Of a stretch of DNA of 64,000 bases, positions 8,857 to 19,731 are shown one piece after another. Origin of the DNA: Streptomyces sp. TN58. Lineage in GTDB: Bacteria > Actinomycetota > Actinomycetes > Streptomycetales > Streptomycetaceae. The stretch spans positions 2,387,001 to 2,451,000 of the forward strand of contig NZ_CP018870.1 in assembly GCF_001941845.1 (NCBI RefSeq), given 5' to 3'. Position 1 is the first letter of the stretch. Every line of letters begins with the position of its first letter. The position numbers and the translations under genes were made by a program. The notes under the pieces were generated by a model. That model did no database searches, had not been told where the DNA came from, and saw only the letters and a program-made list of their open reading frames with translations.

Positions 8857-8888
8857 GGCGGTGGACGGGTGGGGATCCGTCCACCGCC
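8857..8888. terminator. Hairpin downstream of ppdK
   Basis: A perfect 12-bp stem (8857-8868 with 8877-8888) and an 8-nt loop lies about 110 bp past the ppdK stop. The rest of the 8612-8996 gap shows only the regulator promoter region and no gene. Confidence 0.75.
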
Positions 8889-8996
8889 TGCTGGCGTAAA
8901 AACTTGTTGAACGAAAAAACTGAGGCGCGCCCGCCCCCGGGCAGTCAGGGAACCCGGGGACAGGCGCGGTTCATGGGGCCCTCGGGCCCGGCGGGG

Positions 8997-11705
<2,709 letters not shown>

Positions 11706-11955
11706 GGGTCTCGACTCCTCGAGGCTCGGTGGCTGCCCTGACGGCCAGGAACATACCCAGATCGAAGGCTTCTGGGTACGTCCACTTGGCCGTCATACGG
11801 ACGTAACCACCCGTGCGCCAGCAGATCGAAAGTAACTCAAGGGTAACCAGAAGGGCCTGAGAGCGTTCAGATCCCGAAGGGGGAGGTGCCGCATGAGGCT
11901 TGTTCACGCTCGGATGAGCGATCATCGATACATTTGCGTTCAAGTATTGAACACA

Positions 11956-11984
11956 CAAAGGGTGGCACCCAGTGCCACCCTTTG
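11956..11984. terminator. Hairpin terminator downstream of dusB
   Basis: A perfect 13-bp stem (CAAAGGGTGGCAC with its complement) around a 3-nt loop. It lies 86 bp past the dusB stop. The rest of 11706-12069 holds only the ppdK promoter side, with a loose TACGTCC/GGACGTA repeat at 11777-11805. Confidence 0.85.
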
Positions 11985-12069
11985 GAAGTCTTACCCGTGA
12001 CTTATCTGCTCATCTGAGCGAAACCTCTCCCATGCGTGGCGTATATCACGCACCACGGAGGGCGATTTG

Positions 12070-13212
12070 TCAGCCTCCGGAGGTGTCCAGTTCCGCGTCC
12101 TCGCTCACGCCGGCGCAGTCGTACGGATCCTTCAGCCAGCCGTCCGGCAGGACAACTCGGTTGTTTCCGGACGTCCGACCGCGCGGACCGTCAGCGCTCT
12201 CCGGCCACTCTTGATCCAAGTCGAGCTCGCTCAGATGAGCGTCCAGCTCGGCCAGCGACGAGGTCACCGCGAGCTTCTTGCGCATCTCGGACCCGACCGA
12301 GAATCCCTTCAGGTACCAGGCGACGTGCTTACGGAAGTCGATCACGCCGCGCGTCTCGTCGCCGATCCACTCCCCCAGCAGCTGGGCATGCCGGTGCATG
12401 GTCCGGGCGACCTCTCGCAGCGCGGGCCGGTGGAAGTCCTCCGGCCGCCCCTCGAAGGCCGCCACCAGGTCGTTGAACAGCCACGGCCGCCCCAGGCAGC
12501 CGCGCCCCACGACCACGCCGTCGCAGCCGGTCTCGCGCACCATGCGCAGCGCGTCCTCGGCGCACCAGATGTCGCCGTTGCCGAGGACCGGTATCTCCGG
12601 GACGTGCTCCTTGAGCCGCGCGATGGCCTCCCAGTCGGCGGTCCCGCCGTAGTGCTGCGCGGTGGTCCGTCCGTGCAGGGCGATGGCGGTGACCCCCTCC
12701 TCGACGGCGATGCGGCCGGCGTCGAGATAGGTGAGGTGGTCGTCGTCGATGCCCTTGCGCATCTTCATGGTCACCGGCAGGTCGCCGGCTCCCGCGACGG
12801 CCTCGCGCAGGATCGCGCGCAGCAGGTTCCGCTTGTAGGGCAGCGCGGACCCACCGCCCTTGCGGGTGACCTTGGGGACGGGGCAGCCGAAGTTGAGGTC
12901 GATGTGGTCGGCGCGGTCCTCCTCGACGATCATGCGGACCGCCTTGCCGACCGTCACCGGGTCCACCCCGTACAGCTGAATCGACCGGGGCTTCTCGGTC
13001 TCGTCGAAGTGGATCAGCTGCATGGTCTTCTCGTTGCGCTCGACCAGGGCGCGGGTCGTGATCATCTCGCTCACGAACAGCCCCTTGCCGCCCGAGAACT
13101 CCCGGCAGAGGGTACGGAACGGGGCGTTGGTGATGCCGGCCATGGGCGCGAGCACCACCGGGGGCTGCACGGTGTGCGGGCCGATCGCGAGAGGCGGGGG
13201 GAGCGTGGTCAT
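12070..13212 (-). CDS. dusB: tRNA-dihydrouridine synthase
   Basis: The 380-residue FMN enzyme reduces specific uridines of tRNA. It shows the Dus TIM barrel from the N terminus (VVLAPMAGITNAPFRTLCRE), the active-site segment DLNFGCPVPKVTRKGGGSAL with the catalytic Cys, then TMKMRKGID, ALHGRTTAQHYGG and VLGNGDIW, and GCDGVVVGRGCLGRPWLF for phosphate binding. ATG 13212 gives the normal start; a GACAAT hexamer exactly 6 bp upstream suggests a leaderless mRNA. The frame is open far upstream but that extension is not Dus-like. The C-terminal tail is short and acidic. Confidence 0.95.
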   Translation of the reverse strand: MTTLPPPLAIGPHTVQPPVVLAPMAGITNAPFRTLCREFSGGKGLFVSEMITTRALVERNEKTMQLIHFDETEKPRSIQLYGVDPVTVGKAVRMIVEEDRADHIDLNFGCPVPKVTRKGGGSALPYKRNLLRAILREAVAGAGDLPVTMKMRKGIDDDHLTYLDAGRIAVEEGVTAIALHGRTTAQHYGGTADWEAIARLKEHVPEIPVLGNGDIWCAEDALRMVRETGCDGVVVGRGCLGRPWLFNDLVAAFEGRPEDFHRPALREVARTMHRHAQLLGEWIGDETRGVIDFRKHVAWYLKGFSVGSEMRKKLAVTSSLAELDAHLSELDLDQEWPESADGPRGRTSGNNRVVLPDGWLKDPYDCAGVSEDAELDTSGG

Positions 13213-13218
13213 CCGCCC

Positions 13219-13224
13219 ATTGTC
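13219..13224 (-). promoter_or_regulatory. Candidate -10 box of leaderless dusB
   Basis: On the reverse strand CGGGACAATGGGCG stands immediately before the ATG with GACAAT 6 bp from it. The same 14-mer precedes recO (GACAAT complement at 24107-24112). Confidence 0.45.
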
Positions 13225-13263
13225 CCGCATGCCGAGGGGGTCGGGCGGACGTAGCATCGGCGC

Positions 13264-14712
13264 ATGATCGAGCCGAGTCACCGGCAGCGCACGATCGTCC
13301 TGGCGATCTGCTGCATGAGCCTGCTCATCGTCAGCCTCGACAACACCGTGCTCAACGTCGCGCTCCCGTCGATGCGCCGCGAGCTCGACGCCTCGGTCGC
13401 GGGGCTGCAGTGGACCATCGACGCGTACACGCTCGTCCTGGCCTCGCTGCTGATGCTCATGGGCTCCACGGCCGACCGGATCGGCCGCCGCAAGGTGTTC
13501 GTCGCCGGTCTGCTGGCCTTCGGGCTGGGCTCCCTGCTCTGCTCCCTCGCGCCGAGCCTCGGCTGGCTCGTCTTCTTCCGGATGGTGCAGGCGGTCGGCG
13601 GCGCGATGCTCAACCCGGTGGCGATGTCGATCATCACCAACACCTTCACCGATCCGGCCGAGCGGGCCAGGGCGATCGGCGTGTGGGGGGCGGTCGGGGG
13701 CATCTCCATGGCCGCGGGCCCCCTGATCGGCGGGGTGCTGGTGGACTCGGTGGGCTGGCGCTCGATCTTCCTGATCAACCTGCCGATCGGTCTGGCGGCA
13801 CTCGTACTGACCCTGCGCCACATCCCGGAGTCCCGGGCGGCCCGGCCGCGCCGGCCCGACCCGCTGGGCCAGGTGCTGGTCATCGCGCTGCTCGGCAGTC
13901 TGACGTACGGGATCATCGAGGCGCCCGCCGCCGGCTGGCGCTCGCCGCTGATCATGGGGTGCGCGGTGGTGGCCGTCGCCTCCCTCGTGGGGCTGCTGGT
14001 GTACGAGCCCCGGCGCGCGGAGCCGCTGATCGATCTGCGGTTCTTCCGGAGCGCGCCGTTCAGCGGCTCGACGGTGATCGCGATCAGCGCCTTCGCCGGG
14101 CTGGCCGGCTTCCTCTTCCTGAACACGCTCTACCTCCAGGGCGTACGGGGTCTAAGCGCCCTGCACGCGGGCCTCTACATGCTGCCGATGGCCGGCCTGA
14201 CGGTGCTGTTCGCGCCGCTGGCGGGGCGGCTGGTGGGCAGCCGCGGGCCCCGGATCTGCCTGCTGATCGCCGGGGTGGCGATGGCGGGGAGCGGGCTGCT
14301 GTTCGCCCTGTTCGAGGCGGAGACCTCCAATCCGCTGCTCTTCACCGGATACGTGCTCTTCGGGCTCGGCTTCGGCATGGTGAACGCGCCGATCACCAAC
14401 ACGGCGGTGTCCGGGATGCCGCGTTCCCAGGCGGGTGTCGCGGCGGCCATCGCCTCCACCAGCCGGCAGACGGGCGGCACGCTGGGCGTCGCGGTCATCG
14501 GCTCGGTGCTGGCGGCCGGGCTGGCCGGCGGCCAGGACTTCTCCGGCGCGGCCCAGCCCGCCTGGTGGATCATCACGCTGTGCGGGCTGCTCGTCCTGGT
14601 CGTGGGCGCGGCGACGAGCGGCGCCTGGGCCCGGGGAACGGCGGAGCGCACGGCCCGCACCCTGGAGGAGTCAGCCGGTCCCGCGGCGGCCGTGGGATCC
14701 CCGCGCGCCTGA
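13264..14712 (+). CDS. MFS drug exporter, DHA2 (14-TM) family
   Basis: The 482-residue membrane protein has about 14 hydrophobic segments. The motif after TM2 (GSTADRIGRRKVFVAG) is the MFS loop signature, and GAVGGISMAAGPLIGGVLVD is the antiporter motif C of drug/H+ exporters. It begins with LDNTVLNVALPSMRREL, the classic DHA2 start. It should export a hydrophobic drug or metabolite using the proton gradient. TAGCAT lies 6 bp before the ATG, suggesting a leaderless message divergent from dusB across 51 bp. No adjacent regulator indicates the substrate. Confidence 0.9.
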   Translation: MIEPSHRQRTIVLAICCMSLLIVSLDNTVLNVALPSMRRELDASVAGLQWTIDAYTLVLASLLMLMGSTADRIGRRKVFVAGLLAFGLGSLLCSLAPSLGWLVFFRMVQAVGGAMLNPVAMSIITNTFTDPAERARAIGVWGAVGGISMAAGPLIGGVLVDSVGWRSIFLINLPIGLAALVLTLRHIPESRAARPRRPDPLGQVLVIALLGSLTYGIIEAPAAGWRSPLIMGCAVVAVASLVGLLVYEPRRAEPLIDLRFFRSAPFSGSTVIAISAFAGLAGFLFLNTLYLQGVRGLSALHAGLYMLPMAGLTVLFAPLAGRLVGSRGPRICLLIAGVAMAGSGLLFALFEAETSNPLLFTGYVLFGLGFGMVNAPITNTAVSGMPRSQAGVAAAIASTSRQTGGTLGVAVIGSVLAAGLAGGQDFSGAAQPAWWIITLCGLLVLVVGAATSGAWARGTAERTARTLEESAGPAAAVGSPRA

Positions 14713-14739
14713 AACGCCTCGGGGCCGCGGGGCGGGCGG

Positions 14740-14850
14740 CTACGCGCCCCGGTGGAAGTTGCGGAACATGCCGTCCTCGACCTCGTCGAGGGCGGCGTTC
14801 GGCGCGGACTTCGCCTCCAGCTCGTCCAGGACTCCGGCGAGCACGCCCCT
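14740..14850 (-). pseudogene. C-terminal remnant of an unidentified gene
   Basis: The reverse strand reads VLAGVLDELEAKSAPNAALD followed by EVEDGMFRNFHRGA and a TAG stop at 14740, with protein-like composition but an in-frame TGA just upstream of the Val. It looks like the last ~35 codons of a deleted gene that was divergent from the aldo/keto reductase, possibly a regulator bound to the operator next to it. I do not recognise the family. It could also be a real tiny ORF starting at GTG. Confidence 0.3.
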
Positions 14851-14873
14851 CGCTCATACCCCTCGCTCGACAC

Positions 14874-14909
14874 TGACGGGTGACAGATATTGAAATCTGT
14901 CACCCGTCA
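14874..14909. promoter_or_regulatory. 36-bp palindromic operator before the aldo/keto reductase gene
   Basis: Two perfect 15-bp arms (14874-14888 and 14895-14909; core TGACAGAT...ATCTGTCA) flank a 6-bp centre. It covers a likely -35 box (TTGAAA, 14890-14895); a candidate -10 (CATTCT, 14913-14918) lies 17 bp downstream and 6 bp before the ATG. The size and symmetry fit a TetR-family operator binding one or two dimers; the TetR gene at 16025 in the same unit is the obvious candidate. Confidence 0.75.
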
Positions 14910-14924
14910 TGCCATTCTCGTTGT

Positions 14925-16004
14925 ATGACGAAGAACGAGAGCATCGACACGACCACCGCCGGCCTCGCCGGCACCACCATGACGAGCCTCGCGCTCCGGC
15001 GCCTCGGCCGCACCGGCCCCTTGGTCTTCCCGCTCGGGCTGGGCTGCATGGGGATGTCCGCCCTCTACGGGGAAGCCGACCGCTCCGAGTCCGTGGCGAC
15101 CATCCACGCATACCTGGACGCCGTCCCCGAGGGCGCGGGCGCACTGCTCGACACGGGCGACTTCTACGGCATGGGGCACAACGAGCTGCTGATCCAGGAA
15201 GCCCTGCGCACGGCCCCCGCGGCGGCCCGCGACCGGGCGCTGACCAGCGTCAAGTTCGGGGCGCTGCGCACGGTCGAGGGCGGCTTCACCGGCTATGACG
15301 GCCGGCCCGAGGCCGTCAGGAACTTCCTGGCCTACTCGCTCCAGCGGCTCGGCCGGGACCACATCGACATCTACCGGATCGCCCGCGTGGACCCTGACGT
15401 TCCGATCGAGGAGACCGTCGGAGCCATCGCCGAAGCGGTCCAGGCCGGGCACGTGCGCCACATCGGCCTCTCCGAGGTCGGCGCGGACACCCTGCGCCGG
15501 GCCGCCGCCGTGGCCCCGGTCTCCGACCTCCAGATCGAGTACTCGCTGGTCTCCCGGGGGATCGAGGAGGAGATCCTGCCCACCGCCCGCGAGCTGGGCA
15601 TAGGCGTCACGGCGTACGGGGTGCTGTCCCGCGGCCTGATCAGCGGCCACTTCACCCGCGACCGCGCCCTGGCGCCGGGCGACTTCCGCGGGATGAGTCC
15701 CCGCTTCCAGGGTGAGAACCTGCATCGCAACCTGGACCTCGTCGACGCCCTGCGCAAGGTCGCCGACGACAAGGGGGTGAGCGTCGCCCAGACCGCGATC
15801 GCCTGGGTGCTCGCGCGCGGCGAGGACATAGTGCCGCTGGTGGGCGCCCGGCGCCGGGACCGCCTCGCGGAGGCACTGGGTGCCATGGACGTCACCCTCA
15901 GCCCTGCGGACCTCGCTGCCATCGAGGAGGCCGTGCCCGCCGGTGCGGCCGCGGGCGACCGCTATCCGGAGGCGCAGATGGCCCACCTCGACAGCGAGCA
16001 CTGA
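14925..16004 (+). CDS. Aldo/keto reductase lacking the usual catalytic His
   Basis: The 359-residue protein has the (beta/alpha)8 AKR fold: LGLGCMGMSALYG near residue 40, DTGDFYG (Asp76, Tyr81), SVKFG (Lys110), PIEETVGAIAEAVQAGHVRH and GLSEVG, and the NADPH-binding end VPLVGARRRDRL. In most relatives the segment after the third strand reads YYQHRVDP; here it is YRIARVDP, so the catalytic-tetrad His is Ala153. Activity may be altered. ATG 14925 fits a leaderless transcript; ATG 14979 is an alternative. A TetR gene follows after 20 bp. The substrate is unknown. Confidence 0.88.
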   Translation: MTKNESIDTTTAGLAGTTMTSLALRRLGRTGPLVFPLGLGCMGMSALYGEADRSESVATIHAYLDAVPEGAGALLDTGDFYGMGHNELLIQEALRTAPAAARDRALTSVKFGALRTVEGGFTGYDGRPEAVRNFLAYSLQRLGRDHIDIYRIARVDPDVPIEETVGAIAEAVQAGHVRHIGLSEVGADTLRRAAAVAPVSDLQIEYSLVSRGIEEEILPTARELGIGVTAYGVLSRGLISGHFTRDRALAPGDFRGMSPRFQGENLHRNLDLVDALRKVADDKGVSVAQTAIAWVLARGEDIVPLVGARRRDRLAEALGAMDVTLSPADLAAIEEAVPAGAAAGDRYPEAQMAHLDSEH

Positions 16005-16024
16005 GCTGGCGGTACGGTCGTCCC

Positions 16025-16618
16025 ATGCCACCCGCTGCCGCCGAGCCCCTCACCCCCGAGCGCATCCTTGAGACCACCGAGGAAGTGCTGCGCCGCTACG
16101 GCCCCACCAAGGCGACGGTGGTGGACGTGGCACGCGCCCTGGGAGTCAGTCACGGCAGCGTCTACCGGCACTTCCCCTCGAAGGCCGCGCTGCGCGAGGC
16201 CGTCACCGACCGCTGGCTCGCGAAGAGCGTCGTCGCACTGGAGCAGATCGCCTCGGCCCCCGCTGAGAGTGCGCCCTCCAAGCTGGAGGCGTGGCTGGAG
16301 GCGCTGTTCGAGGCCAAGCGCCACAAGGCCGGCGACGATCCGGAGCTGTTCGCGACGTACACGGTGCTCCTCGCCGAGAACAGCGGCACGGTGGAAGAGC
16401 ATCTGACCCAGCTGATCGACCAGTTGGCACGGATCATCGCGCAGGGCGTCGCCGACGGTTCCCTCGCGGCGTCCGACGTCCCGGCGGCGGCGCGTGCGGT
16501 CTTCGACGCCACCGGCCGTTTCCACGACCCTCAGTACGCGGCGGAGTGGTTCTCCCCCACCATCGTCGCGGAGTTCGAGGCGGTCACCACTCTGGTGATC
16601 CGGGGCCTGCGCCCCTGA
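16025..16618 (+). CDS. TetR-family transcriptional regulator
   Basis: The 197-residue protein has a TetR helix-turn-helix at residues about 14-60 (ERILETTEEVLRRYGPTKAT, ALGVSHGSVYRHFPSKAALR) and an all-helical ligand domain after it. It follows the aldo/keto reductase by 20 bp in the same direction, and probably represses that gene through the palindrome at 14874-14909. TACGGT lies 6 bp before its ATG, so it may also be transcribed separately. The inducer is not apparent. Confidence 0.92.
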   Translation: MPPAAAEPLTPERILETTEEVLRRYGPTKATVVDVARALGVSHGSVYRHFPSKAALREAVTDRWLAKSVVALEQIASAPAESAPSKLEAWLEALFEAKRHKAGDDPELFATYTVLLAENSGTVEEHLTQLIDQLARIIAQGVADGSLAASDVPAAARAVFDATGRFHDPQYAAEWFSPTIVAEFEAVTTLVIRGLRP

Positions 16619-17087
16619 GCTGGAGCGAGTTCAGCGCACTCCTGGCCGGCAGCGCGTGGCCCGTGCTCGACAGCGCGATCCACCTGGCCTGACGCCGCAA
16701 GCTCGACGAGTTCGCCGTCGTCACCCTGGTCTTCCCGGCGATCACGGCGGTCGTCTCGCTGATCGGAGCGCACTCGGCCCGCGCCCCGCTGATCAAGGAC
16801 TCCGGCGTGACCGGGCTCTTCGGTCTGCTCTGCCTGGCCACCCTGCTCGCACCGCGGCCGCTGATGTTCTCCTTCGGGAGGAAGTTCGCGACCGACGGCA
16901 CTCCCGAGAGCACGGCCTGGTGGAACGGCCTGTGGCAGTACGAGGGCTTCCGCCGGTCGGCTGCCTGGGTGGGTGGACCGCCCTGTACGGCAAGCGCTCG
17001 CAGGCCGAGGGCGAGCGGCGGGCCGCCGAGGCCGCGGCCCAGGCCGACGCGGAGGCCCGGCCCGGGGCCGACGCCTCGACCGCCTGA
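16619..17087 (+). pseudogene. Broken VC0807-family membrane protein gene
   Basis: Directly after the tetR stop the frame reads EFSALLAGSAWPVLDSAIHL, then TGA (16690-16692), then in the same frame RRKLDEFAVVTLVFPAITAV, DSGVTGLFGLLCLATLLAPR and PLMFSFGRKFATDG, the conserved parts of VC0807-type membrane proteins. After QYEGFRR about 60 codons are missing and the frame shifts; the expected C terminus WTALYGKRSQAEGER follows to TGA at 17087. So there are three lesions: no 5' end, a nonsense codon where relatives have a Trp or Arg, and an internal deletion with frameshift. Confidence 0.8.
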
Positions 17088-17105
17088 CCGGGGCACACAC
17101 GGTGG

Positions 17106-17156
17106 GAACGACCGGTGGCCCGGCGCACACTGTGTGCGCCGGGCCACCGGTCGTTC
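17106..17156. terminator. Very long hairpin terminator of glyS
   Basis: Arms 17106-17130 and 17132-17156 are perfectly complementary over 25 bp around one central base. It lies 11 bp past the glyS stop and also faces the pseudogene from the other side, so it should stop transcription both ways. Confidence 0.9.
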
Positions 17157-17167
17157 TGCGAGGTCCG

Positions 17168-18550
17168 TCAGCAGCCGAGCAGGCGGCTGCCGAGGTAGGC
17201 CTGGATCTGGTCCAGGGAGACGCGCTCCTGCTTCATGGTGTCGCGCTCGCGCACGGTCACCGCGTTGTCGTCCAGGGTGTCGAAGTCGACGGTGACGCAG
17301 AACGGCGTACCGATCTCGTCCTGGCGGCGGTAGCGGCGGCCGATGGCGCCCGCGTCGTCGAACTCGATGTTCCAGTTCTTGCGCAGGTCGGCGGCCAGGC
17401 CCTTGGCCTTCGGCGACAGCTGCGCGTTGCGGGACAGCGGCAGGACGGCGACCTTGATGGGGGCCAGGCGCGGGTCGAGGCGCATCACGGTGCGCTTCTC
17501 CATGACGCCCTTGGCGTTGGGGGCCTCGTCCTCGTTGTAGGCGTCGAGCATGAAGGCGAGCATGGCGCGGTTGACACCGGCCGCCGGCTCGATGACGAAC
17601 GGGGTGTAGCGCTCGCCGGCCTCCTGGTCGAAGAAGGTGAGGTCCTGGCCGGAGGCGGCGGAGTGCGCCTTGAGGTCGTAGTCGGTGCGGTTGGCGACGC
17701 CCTCAAGCTCGGAGAACTCGCTGCCGCCGAAGTTGAAGCGGTACTCGATGTCGGCGGTGCGCTTCGAGTAGTGGGACAGCTTCTCCTTCGGGTGCTCGTA
17801 CCAGCGGATGTTCTCCTCGCGGATGCCGAGGTCGCGGTACCAGTTCCACCGCTCCTGCATCCAGTACTCCTGCCACTGCTCGTCCTCGCCGGGCTTGACG
17901 AAGAACTCCATCTCCATCTGCTCGAACTCGCGGGTGCGGAAGATGAAGTTGCCCGGCGTGATCTCGTTGCGGAAGGACTTGCCCATCTGCGCGATGCCGA
18001 AGGGCGGCTTCTTGCGCGAGGTGACCTGGACCTGGGCGAACTGCGTGAAGATGCCCTGCGCGGTCTCGGGGCGCAGGTACGCCTTGGAGCCGGTGTCCTG
18101 GGTCGGGCCGAGGTGGGTCTCCAGCATGCCGGAGAACTGCTTGGGCTCGGTGAACTGGCCCTTCACACCGCAGTTGGGGCAGTTGACGTCGGCCAGGCCG
18201 TTCGCGGGGACGCGGCCGTGCTTGGCCTCGTACGCCTCTTCCAGGTGGTCGGCGCGGTGGCGCTTGTGGCAGGAGGTGCACTCGGTCAGCGGGTCCGAGA
18301 ACGTGGCGACGTGGCCGGAGGCCACCCAGACCTCGGGGGCCAGGATCACGGACGAGTCGAGACCGACGACGTCCTCACGCCCGGTGACCATCGCCTTCCA
18401 CCACTGGCGCTTGATGTTCTCCTTGAGCTCGACACCGAGCGGGCCGTAGTCCCAGGCAGCCCGGGAGCCGCCGTAGATCTCACTGCACGGGAAAACGAAG
18501 CCACGGCGCTTGCTCAGGCTGACGATGGTTTCGATCTTGTCGGCGGCCAC
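17168..18550 (-). CDS. glyS: Glycyl-tRNA synthetase (class II, homodimeric type)
   Basis: The 460-residue enzyme charges tRNA-Gly. It begins [20 protein letters not shown], contains a zinc-binding pair CTSCHKR and CPNCG (about 93-135), class II motif 2 ([20 protein letters not shown], about 205-225) and motif 3-like segments ([18 protein letters not shown]), and an anticodon-binding C terminus ([15 protein letters not shown]). Start is GTG at 18550. A TTGAAA/TAATCT promoter with a long 19-bp spacer is visible on the reverse strand at 18590-18620. Its divergent neighbour is the zinc-uptake operon; the enzyme itself is a zinc protein. Confidence 0.97.
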   Translation of the reverse strand: MAADKIETIVSLSKRRGFVFPCSEIYGGSRAAWDYGPLGVELKENIKRQWWKAMVTGREDVVGLDSSVILAPEVWVASGHVATFSDPLTECTSCHKRHRADHLEEAYEAKHGRVPANGLADVNCPNCGVKGQFTEPKQFSGMLETHLGPTQDTGSKAYLRPETAQGIFTQFAQVQVTSRKKPPFGIAQMGKSFRNEITPGNFIFRTREFEQMEMEFFVKPGEDEQWQEYWMQERWNWYRDLGIREENIRWYEHPKEKLSHYSKRTADIEYRFNFGGSEFSELEGVANRTDYDLKAHSAASGQDLTFFDQEAGERYTPFVIEPAAGVNRAMLAFMLDAYNEDEAPNAKGVMEKRTVMRLDPRLAPIKVAVLPLSRNAQLSPKAKGLAADLRKNWNIEFDDAGAIGRRYRRQDEIGTPFCVTVDFDTLDDNAVTVRERDTMKQERVSLDQIQAYLGSRLLGC

Positions 18551-18668
18551 GGTGCTCTCTTCATTACGAGGACGAACGGCGAAGTCTCTAGATTACCGGC
18601 GCCCGCACCCCCCCTTTCAAATCGGTTCCCCTTCAACGCCCGTCCACCCGGCCCTCCCACCTGGGTTT

Positions 18669-18698
18669 TTGACAATCGTTTCCATCTTTGATGAAAAT
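18669..18698 (+). promoter_or_regulatory. znuA promoter, TTGACA-N18-GAAAAT
   Basis: TTGACA (18669-18674) and GAAAAT (18693-18698) are 18 bp apart; a start point 7-8 bp further coincides with ATG 18706, implying a leaderless mRNA. There is no Shine-Dalgarno. Both boxes overlap Zur-box-like sites. Confidence 0.6.
18670..18684 (+). promoter_or_regulatory. Candidate Zur box 1 (over the -35 region)
   Basis: TGACAATCGTTTCCA matches the actinomycete Zur consensus TGAAAATGATTTTCA at 11 of 15 positions, counted by eye. Binding of Zn-loaded Zur here would block RNA polymerase. Confidence 0.6.
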
Positions 18699-18706
18699 GG
18701 ATGTCA
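18692..18706 (+). promoter_or_regulatory. Candidate Zur box 2 (over the -10 region and start codon)
   Basis: TGAAAATGGATGTCA matches TGAAAATGATTTTCA at 12 of 15 positions and runs into the A of ATG 18706. Its centre lies 22 bp from that of box 1, about two helical turns. Confidence 0.65.
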
Positions 18707-19731
18707 TGAACGTACGACGCCTCATACCCACCGCCGTCCTCGCCGGCGCCGTCGCCCTCGGCGCCACGGCCCTGACCTCCTGCTCCGCAGCGGGCGCCGC
18801 CGGCGGCAAGGACGGCAAGCTGGGCGTGACAGCCTCGTTCTACCCCCTGCAGTTCGTCGCCGAGCAGATCGGCAAGGAGCACGTGAAGGTCGACGGCCTG
18901 ACCAAGCCGGGCGTCGAACCGCACGACCTGGAGATCACCCCCAGGCAGACCGGGCAGCTCGGCGAGGCCGACGTGGTCCTCTACCTCAAAGGCCTGCAGC
19001 CCGCCGTCGACAAGTCCGTCGCCCAGTCCGGCGTGAAGAACATCGTCGACGCCGCCACCCTCACCGCGCTGGACGCCCACGGAGCCGAGCCGGGCCACGG
19101 CGAAGAGGGCCACGCGCACCAGGAGGGCGACGAGCACGCCGGGGAGCACGCCGGAGAACAGACCGGTGAGCACGCCGACGGGCACGACGGCCACGACCAC
19201 GGCGGGAACGGCACCGACCCCCACGTCTGGCTCGACCCCGTCAAGTACGCGGAGATCGCCAAGGGCGTCGGCGCGGCCCTGGAGAAGGCCGACCCCGGCC
19301 ACGCCGCGGACTACCGGAAGAACACCGACGAACTGGTCGGCAAGCTGGCCGCGTTGGACACCGAGTTCAAGAACGGCCTGAAGGACACGGCCTCCAGGAC
19401 CTTCATCACCACCCACTCCGCCTTCGGACACCTCGCCGAGCGCTACGGCCTCCACCAGGAGGGCATCTCCGGCATCGATCCCGAGTCCGAGCCGAGCCCG
19501 GCCCGGATGAAGGACCTCCAGGCGGTCGCGAAGAAGGACAATGTCACCACCGTGTTCTTCGAGACGCTGGCCAGCGACAAGACGGCCAAGACCCTCGCCG
19601 CGGACACCGGTCTGAAGACCGACGTCCTCGACCCGCTCGAAGGCATCACCGACACATCCCAGGGCGCCGACTACTTCGAGGTCATGCGGTCCAACCTGAA
19701 GAACCTCCAGAAGGCACTCGGAGCCAAGTGA
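18706..19731 (+). CDS. znuA: Zinc ABC transporter substrate-binding lipoprotein
   Basis: The 341-residue lipoprotein has a signal peptide with lipobox LTSC (residues about 23-26) and then the cluster A-I binding fold (GVTASFYPLQFVAEQIGKEH, GVEPHDLEITPRQ, HVWLDPVKYAEIA, TTHSAFGHLAERYGL, FFETLASDKTAKTLA). Conserved His residues in these segments bind Zn. A His/Glu-rich loop (about 125-165) is typical of zinc-specific members. ATG 18706 is chosen over upstream in-frame TTG/ATG codons because the signal peptide starts there and the promoter fits. First gene of the znuA-znuC-znuB operon. Confidence 0.95.
   Translation: MNVRRLIPTAVLAGAVALGATALTSCSAAGAAGGKDGKLGVTASFYPLQFVAEQIGKEHVKVDGLTKPGVEPHDLEITPRQTGQLGEADVVLYLKGLQPAVDKSVAQSGVKNIVDAATLTALDAHGAEPGHGEEGHAHQEGDEHAGEHAGEQTGEHADGHDGHDHGGNGTDPHVWLDPVKYAEIAKGVGAALEKADPGHAADYRKNTDELVGKLAALDTEFKNGLKDTASRTFITTHSAFGHLAERYGLHQEGISGIDPESEPSPARMKDLQAVAKKDNVTTVFFETLASDKTAKTLAADTGLKTDVLDPLEGITDTSQGADYFEVMRSNLKNLQKALGAK

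Noticed and set aside
11777..11805. TACGTCC/GGACGTA repeat upstream of ppdK as an operator
   Set aside because: Seven-bp arms 15 bp apart can occur by chance and do not sit on a clear promoter.
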